This document shows, in pieces, positions 36,955 through 45,682 of a DNA stretch of 64,000 bases. The stretch's first letter is position 1. Each line of letters opens with the position of its first letter. The position numbers and the translations under genes were made by a program. Source of the stretch: Streptomyces rapamycinicus NRRL 5491 (GTDB taxonomy: Bacteria > Actinomycetota > Actinomycetes > Streptomycetales > Streptomycetaceae); assembly GCF_024298965.1 (NCBI RefSeq), contig NZ_CP085193.1:6696001-6760000 (forward strand), in the 5' to 3' direction. Under the pieces are notes generated by a model that worked only from the letters and a program-made list of their open reading frames with translations, had not been told where the DNA came from and searched no databases.

Positions 36955-38075
36955 GCGGCCACCGCCTTCCGGCGCACCAGCGTGACCAGGAAGGGCACTC
37001 CGATCAGCGCGGTCATCACGCCGGCCGGGACCTCGCTCGGCGGGAACACGACCCGGCCCACCACATCCGAGACCAGCAGCATCACCGGGCCGATCAGGGC
37101 GGCCATCGGCAGCACCCAGCGGTGGTCGGTGCCGACGATCGCGCGGGCGATATGGGGGACCGCGAGGCCGACGAACGCGAGCGGACCGGCGGCGGCGACC
37201 CCGACGCCGGTCAGGATCGTGGCGCCGAGGGCGGCGACGATCCGTACGACCGCCACGTTCTGGCCGAGCCCCTTCGCGACGTCCTCGCCGAGCGCCAGCG
37301 CGTCCAGACCGCGTGCCACCGCGATCACCAGCACCGTGCCGACCAGCAGGAACGGCCAGATCTGGCCGACGATCCCGGTGTCCCGCCCGGCGAGCGAGCC
37401 GATCTGCCAGAAGCGGAACTCATCCAGGGCCGCCGCCTTCGTCGTCAGCACGCCCGTTGTCACGGACACCAGCAGGGCGTTGATCGCGGCGCCGGAGAGC
37501 GCGAGTTTGACCGGGGTCGCGCCGCCCCGCCCGCTGGTGGCGATGGCGTAGACGGCGACTGACGCCAGCCCCGCGCCCGCGAAGGCGAACCAGACGAAGC
37601 CGCTGAGCGTGTGCACCCCGGCGAAGGCGATCGCGAGCACCACGCCCACCGAGGCCCCCTGGCTGATGCCGAGGATGCCGGGGTCGGCGATCGGGTTGCG
37701 GGTGACGCCCTGCATCACGGTGCCCGCCATGGCGAGCGCCGCGCCGACCATCAGCCCGACGAGGGTGCGCGGCAGCCGCAGGGACCGCACGATGTCGGCG
37801 GCGTCGCTCGAACCGCCGTGCAGCAGCGCGTCCAGGACCGCGCTCGGCGCGATCTGGCGGCTGCCCACGGCGAGGCTCAGCAGGACGGCGAGCAGCAGGG
37901 CGACCACGGCCGCGGCCGTCCAGCCGAGGCGGCGGCGGACCAGGGAGGCGCGGGCCGGGGAGGCGCGGGCCGGGGAGGCGGGGCCCGGAGAGGTGGGGCC
38001 CGGAGAGGTGGGGGCCGGGGAAGCGCGGACCAGGGGGGCTCTGGGAGGGCGGTGGCTGGTCCGGTCGGCGGTCAT
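36951..38075 (-). CDS. Iron-siderophore ABC permease (FepD-like)
   Basis: 374 aa FecCD permease: RLPRTLVGLMVGAALAMAGTVMQGVTRNPIADPGILGISQGAS and GLAVPHIARAIVG. N-terminal repeats of SPGPTSPGPASPARASPARAS. ATG 38075 chosen; upstream frame is non-coding. First gene of the operon, behind an iron box at 38104-38122. No substrate-binding protein is present in the operon, so one encoded elsewhere must serve it. Confidence 0.92.
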   Translation of the reverse strand: MTADRTSHRPPRAPLVRASPAPTSPGPTSPGPASPARASPARASLVRRRLGWTAAAVVALLLAVLLSLAVGSRQIAPSAVLDALLHGGSSDAADIVRSLRLPRTLVGLMVGAALAMAGTVMQGVTRNPIADPGILGISQGASVGVVLAIAFAGVHTLSGFVWFAFAGAGLASVAVYAIATSGRGGATPVKLALSGAAINALLVSVTTGVLTTKAAALDEFRFWQIGSLAGRDTGIVGQIWPFLLVGTVLVIAVARGLDALALGEDVAKGLGQNVAVVRIVAALGATILTGVGVAAAGPLAFVGLAVPHIARAIVGTDHRWVLPMAALIGPVMLLVSDVVGRVVFPPSEVPAGVMTALIGVPFLVTLVRRKAVAA

Positions 38076-38103
38076 CGCGTCCGTTCGCTCGTCGGCTACG
38101 AAG

Positions 38104-38122
38104 TTAGGCGAGGCTAAGTGTA
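38104..38122. promoter_or_regulatory. Candidate DmdR/IdeR iron box
   Basis: TTAGGCGAGGCTAAG at 38104-38118 matches the conserved left part (TTAGG-N2-AGGCTAA) of the actinomycete iron-box consensus; 13 of 19 positions match overall. It lies 29 bp upstream of the permease start and 20 bp upstream of the divergent HAD gene, so iron repression of the importer is expected and of the HAD gene possible. Confidence 0.75.
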
Positions 38123-38141
38123 TGGGGTGGGTGGAGGCACA

Positions 38142-38783
38142 ATGGCGGGCATGTCTTCGCACTCCGCTCTCACCGTCGGCTTCGACCTCGACATGACCCT
38201 CATCGACTCCCGGCCGGGCATCAAGGCGGCGTACGAGGCGCTCTCGGCCCGGACCGGCACCTACATCGACACCGACCTCGCCATCACCCGGCTCGGCCCG
38301 CCGCTGGAGCAGGAACTGGTGCAGTGGTTCCCCGATGAGCGCGTCGAGGAGATGGGCGAGCTCTACCGCGAGCTCTACCCGGAGTACGCGATCGCGCCCA
38401 CCCCGGCCATGAAGGGGGCGCGGGAGGCGATCGAGGCCGTGCGGCGGGCGGGCGGCCGGGCCATCGTCGTCACCGCGAAGCACGAGCCCAACGCCAAGCT
38501 GCACCTGAGCCACCTGGACATCGAGGCGGACGCGGTGATCGGCTGGCTGTGGGCCGAGGCCAAGGCGGAGGCGCTGCGGGAGTACGGGGCGACGGTGTAC
38601 GTCGGGGACCATACGGGTGACGTACGGGGCGCCCGTACGGCCGGTGCGCTGTCCGTGGCGGTCGCCACCGGGCCCTGCGCGATGGACGAGCTGCTCACGG
38701 CCGGCGCGGATGTCGTGCTGGACGATCTGACGGCGTTCCCGGCCTGGCTGTCGGGCTACATAGGCGACCGCACGGCGGGCTGA
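38142..38783 (+). CDS. HAD-family hydrolase (phosphatase-like)
   Basis: 213 aa. Motif I GFDLDMTLIDS (Asp15/Asp17), cap domain between ~30 and 90, motif II region IVVTAKHEPNAKLHL, and motif IV YVGDHTGDVRGARTAG. Resembles phosphoglycolate-phosphatase-type HADs; substrate unknown. ATG 38142 is 6 bp after GGAGG. Divergent from the siderophore importer. Confidence 0.88.
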   Translation: MAGMSSHSALTVGFDLDMTLIDSRPGIKAAYEALSARTGTYIDTDLAITRLGPPLEQELVQWFPDERVEEMGELYRELYPEYAIAPTPAMKGAREAIEAVRRAGGRAIVVTAKHEPNAKLHLSHLDIEADAVIGWLWAEAKAEALREYGATVYVGDHTGDVRGARTAGALSVAVATGPCAMDELLTAGADVVLDDLTAFPAWLSGYIGDRTAG

Positions 38784-38859
38784 TCCGCCCAGCTCACGAG
38801 CTCAGCAGCTCACCCAGCTCACCCAGCTCAGCCGGTTCATCATCAGTTCAACAGCTCAC

Positions 38860-39010
38860 CAGAGTTCACCAGCTCACCAAGCTCCTCGGCTCACGAGCTC
38901 ATCAGAGTTCACCAGCTCACCAAGCTCCTCGGCTCACGAGCTCATCAGAGTTCACCAGCTCACCAAGCTCCTCGGCTCACGAGCTCATCAGAGTTCACCA
39001 GCTCACTCGG
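38860..39010. repeat. Perfect 43 bp tandem array
   Basis: The unit begins CAGAGTTCACCAGCTCACC and ends CACGAGCTCAT. Copies start at 38860, 38903 and 38946, with a partial copy from 38989. Related AGCTCAC motifs extend back to about 38790. There are no variable spacers, so it is a minisatellite and not a CRISPR. It lies between convergent gene ends. Confidence 0.93.
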
Positions 39011-39041
39011 TTCATCTGATGCATCCGGTGATGCACCCGGT

Positions 39042-39350
39042 TCACCCGGACGGCGGTACGGGTGGCCGTGACACCCGGGCGGCGGCCGCGGCCTCCCGCC
39101 GCTGTGCCGCGATGGAGCGCAGTAGCCCGACGGCGGCGAGGGCGAAGCCGACGCCCATCAGCATGCAGACGAAGTACGCCACCGAGGGCAGCGGATCCGC
39201 GCCCAGGAAAAGCGGCGCGACGGTGACGAGCGTGGCAACCGCTCCGATGGCGAAGACGATGACGCCGGACCGGATGAGCCGATCGCCGGGAAGGGGCGCC
39301 TCTCGAGGGTGGCCGGGGGAGCCGCCGCGGTGCGGGGTTTCATTACTCAC
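39042..39350 (-). CDS. Small two-helix membrane protein
   Basis: 102 aa: a hydrophilic start (SNETPHRGGSPGHPREAPLP), helices GVIVFAIGAVATLVTVAPLFL and VAYFVCMLMGVGFALAAVGLL, and a basic tail. GTG 39350 chosen from the general pattern of Streptomyces homologues; ATG 39383 also in frame. Function unknown. Confidence 0.75.
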   Translation of the reverse strand: MSNETPHRGGSPGHPREAPLPGDRLIRSGVIVFAIGAVATLVTVAPLFLGADPLPSVAYFVCMLMGVGFALAAVGLLRSIAAQRREAAAAARVSRPPVPPSG

Positions 39351-39518
39351 CGGACCAGGGTAGATCCGTGCCAGAGCGCGCATAGGAACCACCCGGGTAC
39401 GTCTTGTCACCAGGCTCGGGACCATTAGCCTTGGTGGTGGCGGGTCTTACGACCCGCTGTAGTGCTATCGAGAGCTGTTTTTCCGTGTTTTCCGACGAGC
39501 GACGAGGACGAGACAGAC

Positions 39519-39902
39519 GTGCCTACCGGCAAGGTCAAGTGGTTCAACAGTGAGAAGGGCTTTGGCTTTCTCTCCCGCGATGACGGTGGCGACGTCTTCG
39601 TTCACTCGTCGGTGCTTCCGGAAGGCGTCGACTCACTGAAGCCGGGGCAGCGCGTGGAATTCGGCGTGGTGGCCGGAAATCGCGGGGATCAGGCATTGTC
39701 CGTCACCGTTCTCGATCCGACTCCCTCCGTGGCGGCCGCCCAGCGCCGCAAGCCGGATGAGCTGGCGTCCATTGTCCAGGACCTGACCACCCTGCTGGAG
39801 AATGTGACGCAGCAACTGGAGCGCGGCCGCTATCCGGACAAGGCACACGGCCACAAGATCGCGGGCATGTTGCGGGCGGTGGCCGACCAGCTCGACGTCT
39901 GA
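39519..39902 (+). CDS. Cold-shock domain protein with C-terminal extension
   Basis: 127 aa. Residues 1-66 form a cold-shock domain ([37 protein letters not shown]1 KGFGFL). Residues 70-127 are a helical extension ([45 protein letters not shown]) that typical 67-residue Csps lack. GTG 39519 after GAGGACGAG. Probably an RNA-binding regulator. Confidence 0.92.
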   Translation: MPTGKVKWFNSEKGFGFLSRDDGGDVFVHSSVLPEGVDSLKPGQRVEFGVVAGNRGDQALSVTVLDPTPSVAAAQRRKPDELASIVQDLTTLLENVTQQLERGRYPDKAHGHKIAGMLRAVADQLDV

Positions 39903-39990
39903 CCTGAGGCCGGTTTGAATCTGGGGTGAGTCCGGTCTGAGCCTGGGCTGGATCTGGGCTGAGTCCGGTCTGAATCTGGTCCGAGTTCGA
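39896..39990. repeat. Degenerate repeats built on the cold-shock gene stop region
   Basis: GTCTGA, as in the final codon and stop of the gene, recurs in CCGGTCTGAGCCTGG and CCGGTCTGAATCTGG units of about 20-36 bp to 39985. Confidence 0.7.
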
Positions 39991-40032
39991 CCTGAGCGGC
40001 CCGGCGCACATCGGCACATACGACATCCCGTC

Positions 40033-40066
40033 AGCGGAGCCGGATGGATTTCCATCCGGCTCCGCT
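40033..40066. terminator. Bidirectional intrinsic terminator
   Basis: A perfect 15 bp stem (AGCGGAGCCGGATGG, complement 40052-40066) with a 4 nt ATTT loop between the convergent cold-shock and mqnD genes. Confidence 0.95.
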
Positions 40067-40091
40067 TGGCGTGTGACCACTTGCCGAAGCG

Positions 40092-40982
40092 TCAGACCGC
40101 GTCCAGCGCCCCGGGACCGAGTGGCGGTACCAGCCCCTCGGCCGCCGCGCGGGTCAGCAGCCCGCGCACCGCGGCGTAGCCGCTCTCGCCGAGGTCGGCG
40201 GTGAACTCGTTGACGTACAGCCCGATGTGCTGATCGGCCACGGCCGGGTCCATCTCCTGGGCGTGGTCCAGGACATACGCCCGCGACGCCTCCGGGTCGT
40301 CCCAGGCCATCCGTACCGACGTCCGGGCGGCGTCGGCGAGCTCCCGCAGCCGCTCGGCGCCCAGTGAACGCTTGGCGATGATCGCGCCGAGCGGGATCGG
40401 CAGACCGGTGGTCTGCTCCCAGTGCTCGCCCATGTCAGCCAGGCAGTGCAGTCCGTAATTCTGATAGGTGAACCGGGCCTCGTGGATGACGAGCCCCGCG
40501 TCGACCTCGCCGTCCCGCACCGCGGGCATGATCGCGTGGAACGGCAGCACCTTGATCTCGCCGACCCCGCCCGGCACCTCGGCGGCGGCCCACAGCCGGA
40601 AGAGCAGATACGCGGTCGAACGCTCGCTCGGTACCGCGACCGTCTTCCCCGCCAGATCCTTGCCGGTGAGCTGCTGCCCCTCGCCGGACTGCCGCGAGAG
40701 CACCAGCGGACCGCAGCCGCGGCCGAGCGCGCCGCCGCAGGGCAGCAGCGCGTAGTCGTCCAGCACCCATGGCAGTACGGCGTACGACACCTTCAGTACG
40801 TCGAACTCACCGCGTTCGGCCATCCCGTTGGTGATGTCGATGTCCGCGAAGGTGACATCGAGCGCGGGCGCGCCGGGGACGCGGCCGTGGGCCCAGGCGT
40901 GGAAGACGAACGTGTCGTTGGGGCACGGGGAGTAGGCGATCTTCAAAGGCTCAGTCAGGGAATCGCGCAGGGGCTCAGTCAC
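40092..40982 (-). CDS. mqnD: 1,4-dihydroxy-6-naphthoate synthase (futalosine menaquinone pathway)
   Basis: 296 aa periplasmic-binding-like enzyme that converts cyclic dehypoxanthine futalosine to 1,4-dihydroxy-6-naphthoate. Signatures: IAYSPCPNDTFVFHAW, DVLKVSYAVLPWVLDDYALLPCGGALGRGCGP, VAVPSERSTAYLL, AGLVIHEARFTYQNYGL, with the catalytic-type His in VIHE. ATGA overlap with mqnB upstream gives a two-gene futalosine operon. Confidence 0.95.
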   Translation of the reverse strand: MTEPLRDSLTEPLKIAYSPCPNDTFVFHAWAHGRVPGAPALDVTFADIDITNGMAERGEFDVLKVSYAVLPWVLDDYALLPCGGALGRGCGPLVLSRQSGEGQQLTGKDLAGKTVAVPSERSTAYLLFRLWAAAEVPGGVGEIKVLPFHAIMPAVRDGEVDAGLVIHEARFTYQNYGLHCLADMGEHWEQTTGLPIPLGAIIAKRSLGAERLRELADAARTSVRMAWDDPEASRAYVLDHAQEMDPAVADQHIGLYVNEFTADLGESGYAAVRGLLTRAAAEGLVPPLGPGALDAV

Positions 40983-41806
40983 TGCCGGGTTCCTTCCGGG
41001 TCAAAGGTCCAGGTGCCGAGGAGGGGGGCGACGGACGCGAAGGCGCCCGTGAGCGCTTCGAGCGCCTCCCCGATCCGCCAGGCCGCGCGGTCACGCGGTC
41101 CGACGGCGTTGGAGACCGTCCGTACTTCCAGGGCGGGCACGGACTGGGCCGCGGCGGCCTCCGCGACGCCGAAGCCCTCCATGGCCTCGGCGACGGCGCG
41201 CGGATGGCGGCGCAGCAGCTCGGCGGCCCGTTCGGCGCTCCCGGTCACGGTCGACACGGTGAGCACGGTGCCGCGCACGGCGTCCGTCGCCTCGGCGACG
41301 GCGGCGACGAGCGGGGCGGGCGGGAGGTGTTCGACGGTTCCGAAGCCCAGATCGGTGACGGCGGCGAAGCCGTCGGGGGTCTCGGCGCCCAGGTCGGCGG
41401 CGACGATGGCGTCGGCTACGACGACGGAGCCGAGGTGCGCGGCGGCGGGCCGCTCCGTGGCCGTTGTGGCGGGCCGCGCCGTGGCCGTCGTGGCGGGCAG
41501 CGTGGCGACGGGGCGCGCGGTGGTGAAGCCACCGCCGATACCGGCCGATACGGCCAGGTCATAGGGGGTGCGGGCGACCGCGGCCGCGGTCAGGGCGGCG
41601 GCGGTTCCGGCCGCCGCGGCCGCCGGGCCGACCCCGGCGGCCAGGACGTCCACGGTGAGCGGCGGCCCGCTGGGTGGCGCCGGGCTCAGCCGGTGGAGCA
41701 CCCCGCCGGGGACGGGGAGTTCGGCCAGCTCGGGGGCCGTGGCGCCGACGCCCCGTACGACGGCGTCCCGCTCGGCGGGTACGGCCGTGACGATCAGTAC
41801 GCGCAT
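40979..41806 (-). CDS. mqnB: Futalosine hydrolase
   Basis: 275 aa nucleoside-phosphorylase-fold enzyme that removes hypoxanthine from futalosine. Visible: RVLIVTAVPAERDAVVRGV, DLAVSAGIGGGF, VADAIVAADLGAETPDGF, AVAEAMEGFGVAEAA, EVRTVSNAVGPRDRAAW. ATG 41806 lies 6 bp after GGGGGAG. A TTATARPATTATERPA repeat (~110-128) is an expansion. Coupled to mqnD. Confidence 0.93.
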   Translation of the reverse strand: MRVLIVTAVPAERDAVVRGVGATAPELAELPVPGGVLHRLSPAPPSGPPLTVDVLAAGVGPAAAAAGTAAALTAAAVARTPYDLAVSAGIGGGFTTARPVATLPATTATARPATTATERPAAAHLGSVVVADAIVAADLGAETPDGFAAVTDLGFGTVEHLPPAPLVAAVAEATDAVRGTVLTVSTVTGSAERAAELLRRHPRAVAEAMEGFGVAEAAAAQSVPALEVRTVSNAVGPRDRAAWRIGEALEALTGAFASVAPLLGTWTFDPEGTRQ

Positions 41807-41896
41807 GGGTGACTCCCCCTTGTCACACACAACCCTGTCACGGCGCGGCCGGTTGCCCGGTGCGACCGGGCCCTGTCCCGCGGAGCGGTTCCACCC

Positions 41897-42112
41897 GTCA
41901 GGTGTCCCGTCGGGAGTCCAGTCAGGTGTCCCGTCGGGAGTCCAGTCAGGTGTCCCGTCGGGAGTCCAGTCAGGTGTCCCGTCGGGAGTCCAGTCAGGTG
42001 TCCCGTCGGGAGTCCAGCCGGGAGTCCTGTCGGGAACCGCGTCAGGAGTCCTGTCGGGAACCGCGTCAGGAGTCCCGTCGGGAGTCCCGTCCGGAAGCCC
42101 GTCAGGAGTTCC
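41897..42112. repeat. Nine 24 bp repeats entering the DUF2771 gene 3' end
   Basis: Unit GTCAGGTGTCCCGTCGGGAG plus TCCA: five perfect copies from 41897 to 42016, then four diverged copies to 42112. The reverse-strand TGA stop of the DUF2771 gene (42104-42102) is in the last copy; every unit repeats a TCAGG. Confidence 0.92.
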
Positions 42113-42608
42113 GTTCCAGCGTGAAGCGCCAGATGCCCTTGACGCCCTGGCTGCTCTTGCCGAGCTCGGCGACCGTGATCGTGACCTTCTTCTCGAGCGT
42201 GGTCTGGCCGGTCTGCGGGTTCTGCCGGGCGAAGAGCGTATCGCTGTCGAAGCTGCGGTACGTCTCCTTGCTCGCCTCGGCCATGACCGGGTTGTTGGCG
42301 ATCAGGCCCCAGCTGGACTTGGCGATCTCGGGGTCCACCCCGAGCCGAACCTTGTCCCCGGGAGTCACCTTGATCGTCTTCTCGGGCTTGGCGGACAGGC
42401 AGTCCTTGAACTTCTTCGAGCTCAGGTCCTTGCCGTCGCCGTAGCAGCCGTTGCTCGCCTCGGCCGTCACGGTGTTCGAACCGACCGTCACCGTTGCCAG
42501 CGGGGTCGGCTTGTCGCAGGCGGAGAGGGCGACGAGCCCGAGGGACACAGCACAGGCGGCGGTGACGGCGCGGCGGCCCTTGCCCCTGGAAAACAGCGCA
42601 GCGGTCAT
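42102..42608 (-). CDS. DUF2771 lipoprotein
   Basis: 168 aa. Signal peptide GRRAVTAACAVSLGLVALSAC with lipobox LSAC (Cys31). The exported part (KPEKTIKVTPGDKVRLGVDPEIAKSSWGLIAN; KGIWRFTLE) is the DUF2771 domain of actinomycete lipoproteins. Surface location expected; function unknown. Confidence 0.85.
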   Translation of the reverse strand: MTAALFSRGKGRRAVTAACAVSLGLVALSACDKPTPLATVTVGSNTVTAEASNGCYGDGKDLSSKKFKDCLSAKPEKTIKVTPGDKVRLGVDPEIAKSSWGLIANNPVMAEASKETYRSFDSDTLFARQNPQTGQTTLEKKVTITVAELGKSSQGVKGIWRFTLERNS

Positions 42609-42680
42609 GCGGGCAGGCTATCTGGCCCCGCTGATCGCCTCGCGCGCGGGTACGACTCGCAGACGGCGGTCCCGCCAGGG

Positions 42681-42796
42681 ACTCACGCCTCCGGTAGTCC
42701 CCGGAACTCATGCCACCGGTAGCTCCCGGAACTCGCGCCTCCGGTAGCCCCCAGGACTCGCGCCACCCGTAGCCCCGGAACTCACGCCACCCGCGG
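42681..42796. repeat. 25 bp repeats covering the MFS stop codon
   Basis: Units of ACTCACGCCTCCGGTAG plus TCCCCGGA type start at 42681, 42706, 42731, 42756 and 42780. The last includes the reverse-strand TGA of the MFS gene (42784-42782). They fill the gap upstream of the DUF2771 gene. Confidence 0.88.
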
Positions 42797-44356
42797 ATAC
42801 GGCGCCCCCTGCCGGGAGGCGCTCAGCAGGCCGCGGACGCTCAGTGCGGTGCCCAGCGCGATCACCGCCGCGGCGACCGCCATCCCCAGCACCCCGTGGA
42901 GCGGCAGCACGATGCCGATGGCGCCGCCGAGGACCCACGCCATCTGGAGCGTTGTCTCGGAGCGCGAGAACGCCGAGGTGCGGACCTCCTCCGGGACGTC
43001 ACGCTGGATCAGCGCGTCCAGCGACAGCTTGCCCAGCGCCTGGGAGATCCCGGCGGTGGCGGCCACGGCGGCCACCGTCACCGCGCCGTAGAGGGCCGCC
43101 GACACGATGAGCACGCCCAGGGCGGAGCTCAGCACCACCGCGATGATCAGTTCCGGGCCGCGCGCCCGCAGCCAGGCGCCGATCGCGGTGCCCAGCGCGT
43201 TGCCGCCGCCCGCGCAGACCGCCGCGAGGCCGAGCGAGATCTCGGGGCCGAGTCCGCCCAGCGGCTGGTCGCGGAGGAGGAAGGCCAGAAAGAGGGTGAG
43301 GAACCCGGACAGGGTCTTCAGCGCGGCACACGCTTGCAGGGCGTGCAGCACGGAGGGACCGACCGTACGGAGGCCGGGCCGCCGGGACCGGCCCCTCCAG
43401 AAGGCGACCCGGGAGAAGCCGGACCTGGGGAGCGTGATCCGGGAGAAGCCGGTCCTGAAGAAGCCGGACCTGGGGAAGGCGATCCGGGAGAAGCCGGACC
43501 TGTCCCCGCCGCCGAAGGCGGCTCCACCGGCCGGGGCGGCCCGGGCCCCGCCGACCCTGGCCTTGGGCTTGCGCACCGTGACCGGCAGATGCAGATGGCG
43601 CTGTCCCGAGGTCAGCTGCGCCCTGGCCTCGCCCTTCGAGGAGTCCACCTTGTGCGGCAGGGTGAACGACAGGAATCCGCCCAGCAGGAAGATCACGGAC
43701 GCCCCGTACAGCGGCCAGCTCGGCCCGATCTGATGCAGCCCGGCCCCCAGCGGGGCCGCCGCGCCGGTGGCGAGCAGACCGGCCAGGGTGACCCGGGAGT
43801 TGGCCTTGACCAGGGAGAAGTGGGGTGGGAGCAGCCGTGGCACGACGGCGGAACGGACGACTCCGTACGCCTTCGACGCCACCAGCACGCCCAGCGCCGC
43901 CGGATACAGTTCGAGCCCGCCGCCCGCCACCGCGCCCGCCATCGTCAACGCGAGCACCACGCGGGTCAGCATCGCGCCCGCCATCGCCGCGCGGCGGCCG
44001 TGCGGAATGCGGTCGAGCAACGGGCCGATGACGGGGGCGAGCAGCGCGAACGGCGCCATGGTGATGACCAGGTAGAGCGCGACCCGGCCGCGGGCCTCGT
44101 CGGTCGGGACCGAGAAGAAGATCGTGGAGGCGAGGGCGACGGTGATCAGCATGTCGCCGGCGGAGTTCACCGCGTGCAGTTCGATCAGCTTGCCGAGCCC
44201 CGACTCGCCGGCCCCGTGGGCATGGGTGGCGCGGCGGATGCCCCGCCCGGCCGCGGTGAAAGGGAGGCGGAGCGCGAAGGGGAGACGGAGCGCGTGGACG
44301 ATCCAGCGGCCCGACCTCCTGGTCGAGCCGTCGCCGTACCACCGCGTTCCTGCCAC
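42782..44356 (-). CDS. MFS transporter with repeat-rich central loop
   Basis: 524 aa from GTG 44356. Helices in two groups: N-half (LITVALASTIFFSV; ALYLVITMAPFALLAPVIGPLLDRI; MLTRVVLALTMAGAVAG) and C-half (TLFLAFLLRDQPLGG; AAVCAGGGNALGTAIGAWL; MAWVLGGAIGIVLPL). The central cytoplasmic loop has repeats (FSRIAFPRSGF, FFRTGFSRITLPRSGF, FSRVAFWRG). In-frame upstream codons to 44632 exist but lack a ribosome site. Substrate unknown. Confidence 0.8.
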   Translation of the reverse strand: MAGTRWYGDGSTRRSGRWIVHALRLPFALRLPFTAAGRGIRRATHAHGAGESGLGKLIELHAVNSAGDMLITVALASTIFFSVPTDEARGRVALYLVITMAPFALLAPVIGPLLDRIPHGRRAAMAGAMLTRVVLALTMAGAVAGGGLELYPAALGVLVASKAYGVVRSAVVPRLLPPHFSLVKANSRVTLAGLLATGAAAPLGAGLHQIGPSWPLYGASVIFLLGGFLSFTLPHKVDSSKGEARAQLTSGQRHLHLPVTVRKPKARVGGARAAPAGGAAFGGGDRSGFSRIAFPRSGFFRTGFSRITLPRSGFSRVAFWRGRSRRPGLRTVGPSVLHALQACAALKTLSGFLTLFLAFLLRDQPLGGLGPEISLGLAAVCAGGGNALGTAIGAWLRARGPELIIAVVLSSALGVLIVSAALYGAVTVAAVAATAGISQALGKLSLDALIQRDVPEEVRTSAFSRSETTLQMAWVLGGAIGIVLPLHGVLGMAVAAAVIALGTALSVRGLLSASRQGAPYPRVA

Positions 44357-44767
44357 CTGACCATGGTGCAGCCCAAGCGGCCGAAGCGTCAGACCTTCGA
44401 CGGCTTTCCGGATGGCGGCGCCGTCGGCGGAGACCGGTAACACCCCGCTGTCCAGCGGAAATGCGCTTTCGCGGGGGCGGGCGGGGAGGGGGCGTACGGC
44501 GCCGTGGCGGGAGGTGAGGATGAGACGGGGGTAGGGCCGGTGCGGCCGGACAAGGTAGCGTGCGTAACCGCGCCACCGAGGGTCGTTCCTGGCCGTGTGC
44601 CGAGTAGCCATCCCGCAGAATGGGACGTACAAGGTGCGCCCGAAGGCCGGATGGGCGCGGACGTCGACGCGGCCCCATGGTCCGCTCCGTCCGCGGTCCC
44701 GCGACGGCCGTACGGCTGGCGCACCAGGTCAGACGGCTGCGACGGCGTGGAAGAGAGAATCGATCCT
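44357..44767. other. Divergent intergenic region (411 bp)
   Basis: Between divergent MFS and DUF3027 genes. The minus strand keeps an open frame in register with the MFS gene to 44632 (including ATG 44611), so part may be an N-terminal extension. Otherwise I see no repeats, RNA or recognisable operator. Confidence 0.4.
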
Positions 44768-45682
44768 GTGAGTGCGATGCGAAGCCGTACCCCCGACCGC
44801 CTGTGCGCCGAGGCGGTCGAACTCGCCCGCGAGGCGGCCGTGGAAGCCGCCCGTCCGGGGCAGGTGGGCGAGTATCTGGGCGCTGTCGCCGACGGCGACC
44901 GCGTGGTCACGCATCTCTTCGAGAGCCCCGAGCCGGGCTATCGCGGCTGGCGCTGGGCGGTCACGGTGACCCGCGCCTCCCGCGCGAAGGCCGTCACCCT
45001 GGACGAGACGGTGCTGCTCCCCGGGCCCGACGCGCTGCTCGCGCCGGAGTGGGTGCCCTGGAGCGAGCGGCTGCGCCCCGGTGACATGGGGCCGGGCGAT
45101 CTGCTCCCCACCGAGGCCGAGGACCTGCGCCTGGAACCCGGCTACTCGGGCGAGGACGCCCCGCCGCCCAACTCCGCGGTCTCGGAGGAGATGCAACAGC
45201 TCGCGGCGGTGGAGGAGGCCGATGTGACGGCCGGCGCCCCCGCGGCACAGACCGCCACGCCCGCGACCGGTTCGATCGCGGCCGTCGCCGAGGAACTGGG
45301 CATGCGCCGCGCCCGGGTGCTGTCCCGCTACGGCCTCCACGTCGCGGCCGACCGCTGGGACGAGGCGTACGGCCCCAAGACCCCCATGGCGCAGGCGGCC
45401 CCCGGCACCTGCGCGAGCTGCGGCTTCCTGGTGGCCCTCGGCGGCTCGCTGGGGCAGGCGTTCGGAGTCTGCGCGAACGAGTTCAGCCCGGCGGACGGCC
45501 GAGTCGTCTCCCTCTCCTACGGCTGCGGCGCCCACTCCGAGGCCGCCGTCATGCCCAAGCCCCCCCGCCCGGCCGAACCCGTGGTCGACGAAACCGTCGT
45601 CGAACCCCTCCCCCTCCACCCGGACCGCACGAGCGGCTCCGTCGAGCCGGACACACCCCCAGAGGAACTCGGCCACAGCTGA
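44768..45682 (+). CDS. DUF3027 family protein
   Basis: 304 aa soluble protein: SRTPDRLCAEAVELAREAAVEAARPGQVGEYLG, YRGWRWAVTVTRASRAKAVTLDE, LLPGPDALLAPEWVPWSERLRPGD, RYGLHVAADRWDEAYG, CASCGFLVALGGSLGQAFGVCANEFSPADG and YGCGAHSEA. These are diagnostic of DUF3027, conserved in actinomycetes, with a Cys-rich C-terminal zinc-binding-like part. Function unknown. GTG 44768 preceded by GAAGAGAGAATC. Confidence 0.9.
   Translation: MSAMRSRTPDRLCAEAVELAREAAVEAARPGQVGEYLGAVADGDRVVTHLFESPEPGYRGWRWAVTVTRASRAKAVTLDETVLLPGPDALLAPEWVPWSERLRPGDMGPGDLLPTEAEDLRLEPGYSGEDAPPPNSAVSEEMQQLAAVEEADVTAGAPAAQTATPATGSIAAVAEELGMRRARVLSRYGLHVAADRWDEAYGPKTPMAQAAPGTCASCGFLVALGGSLGQAFGVCANEFSPADGRVVSLSYGCGAHSEAAVMPKPPRPAEPVVDETVVEPLPLHPDRTSGSVEPDTPPEELGHS

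Noticed and set aside
38860..39010. Possible CRISPR array
   Set aside because: Repeats are directly contiguous with no unique spacers and no cas genes nearby; same for the other arrays.
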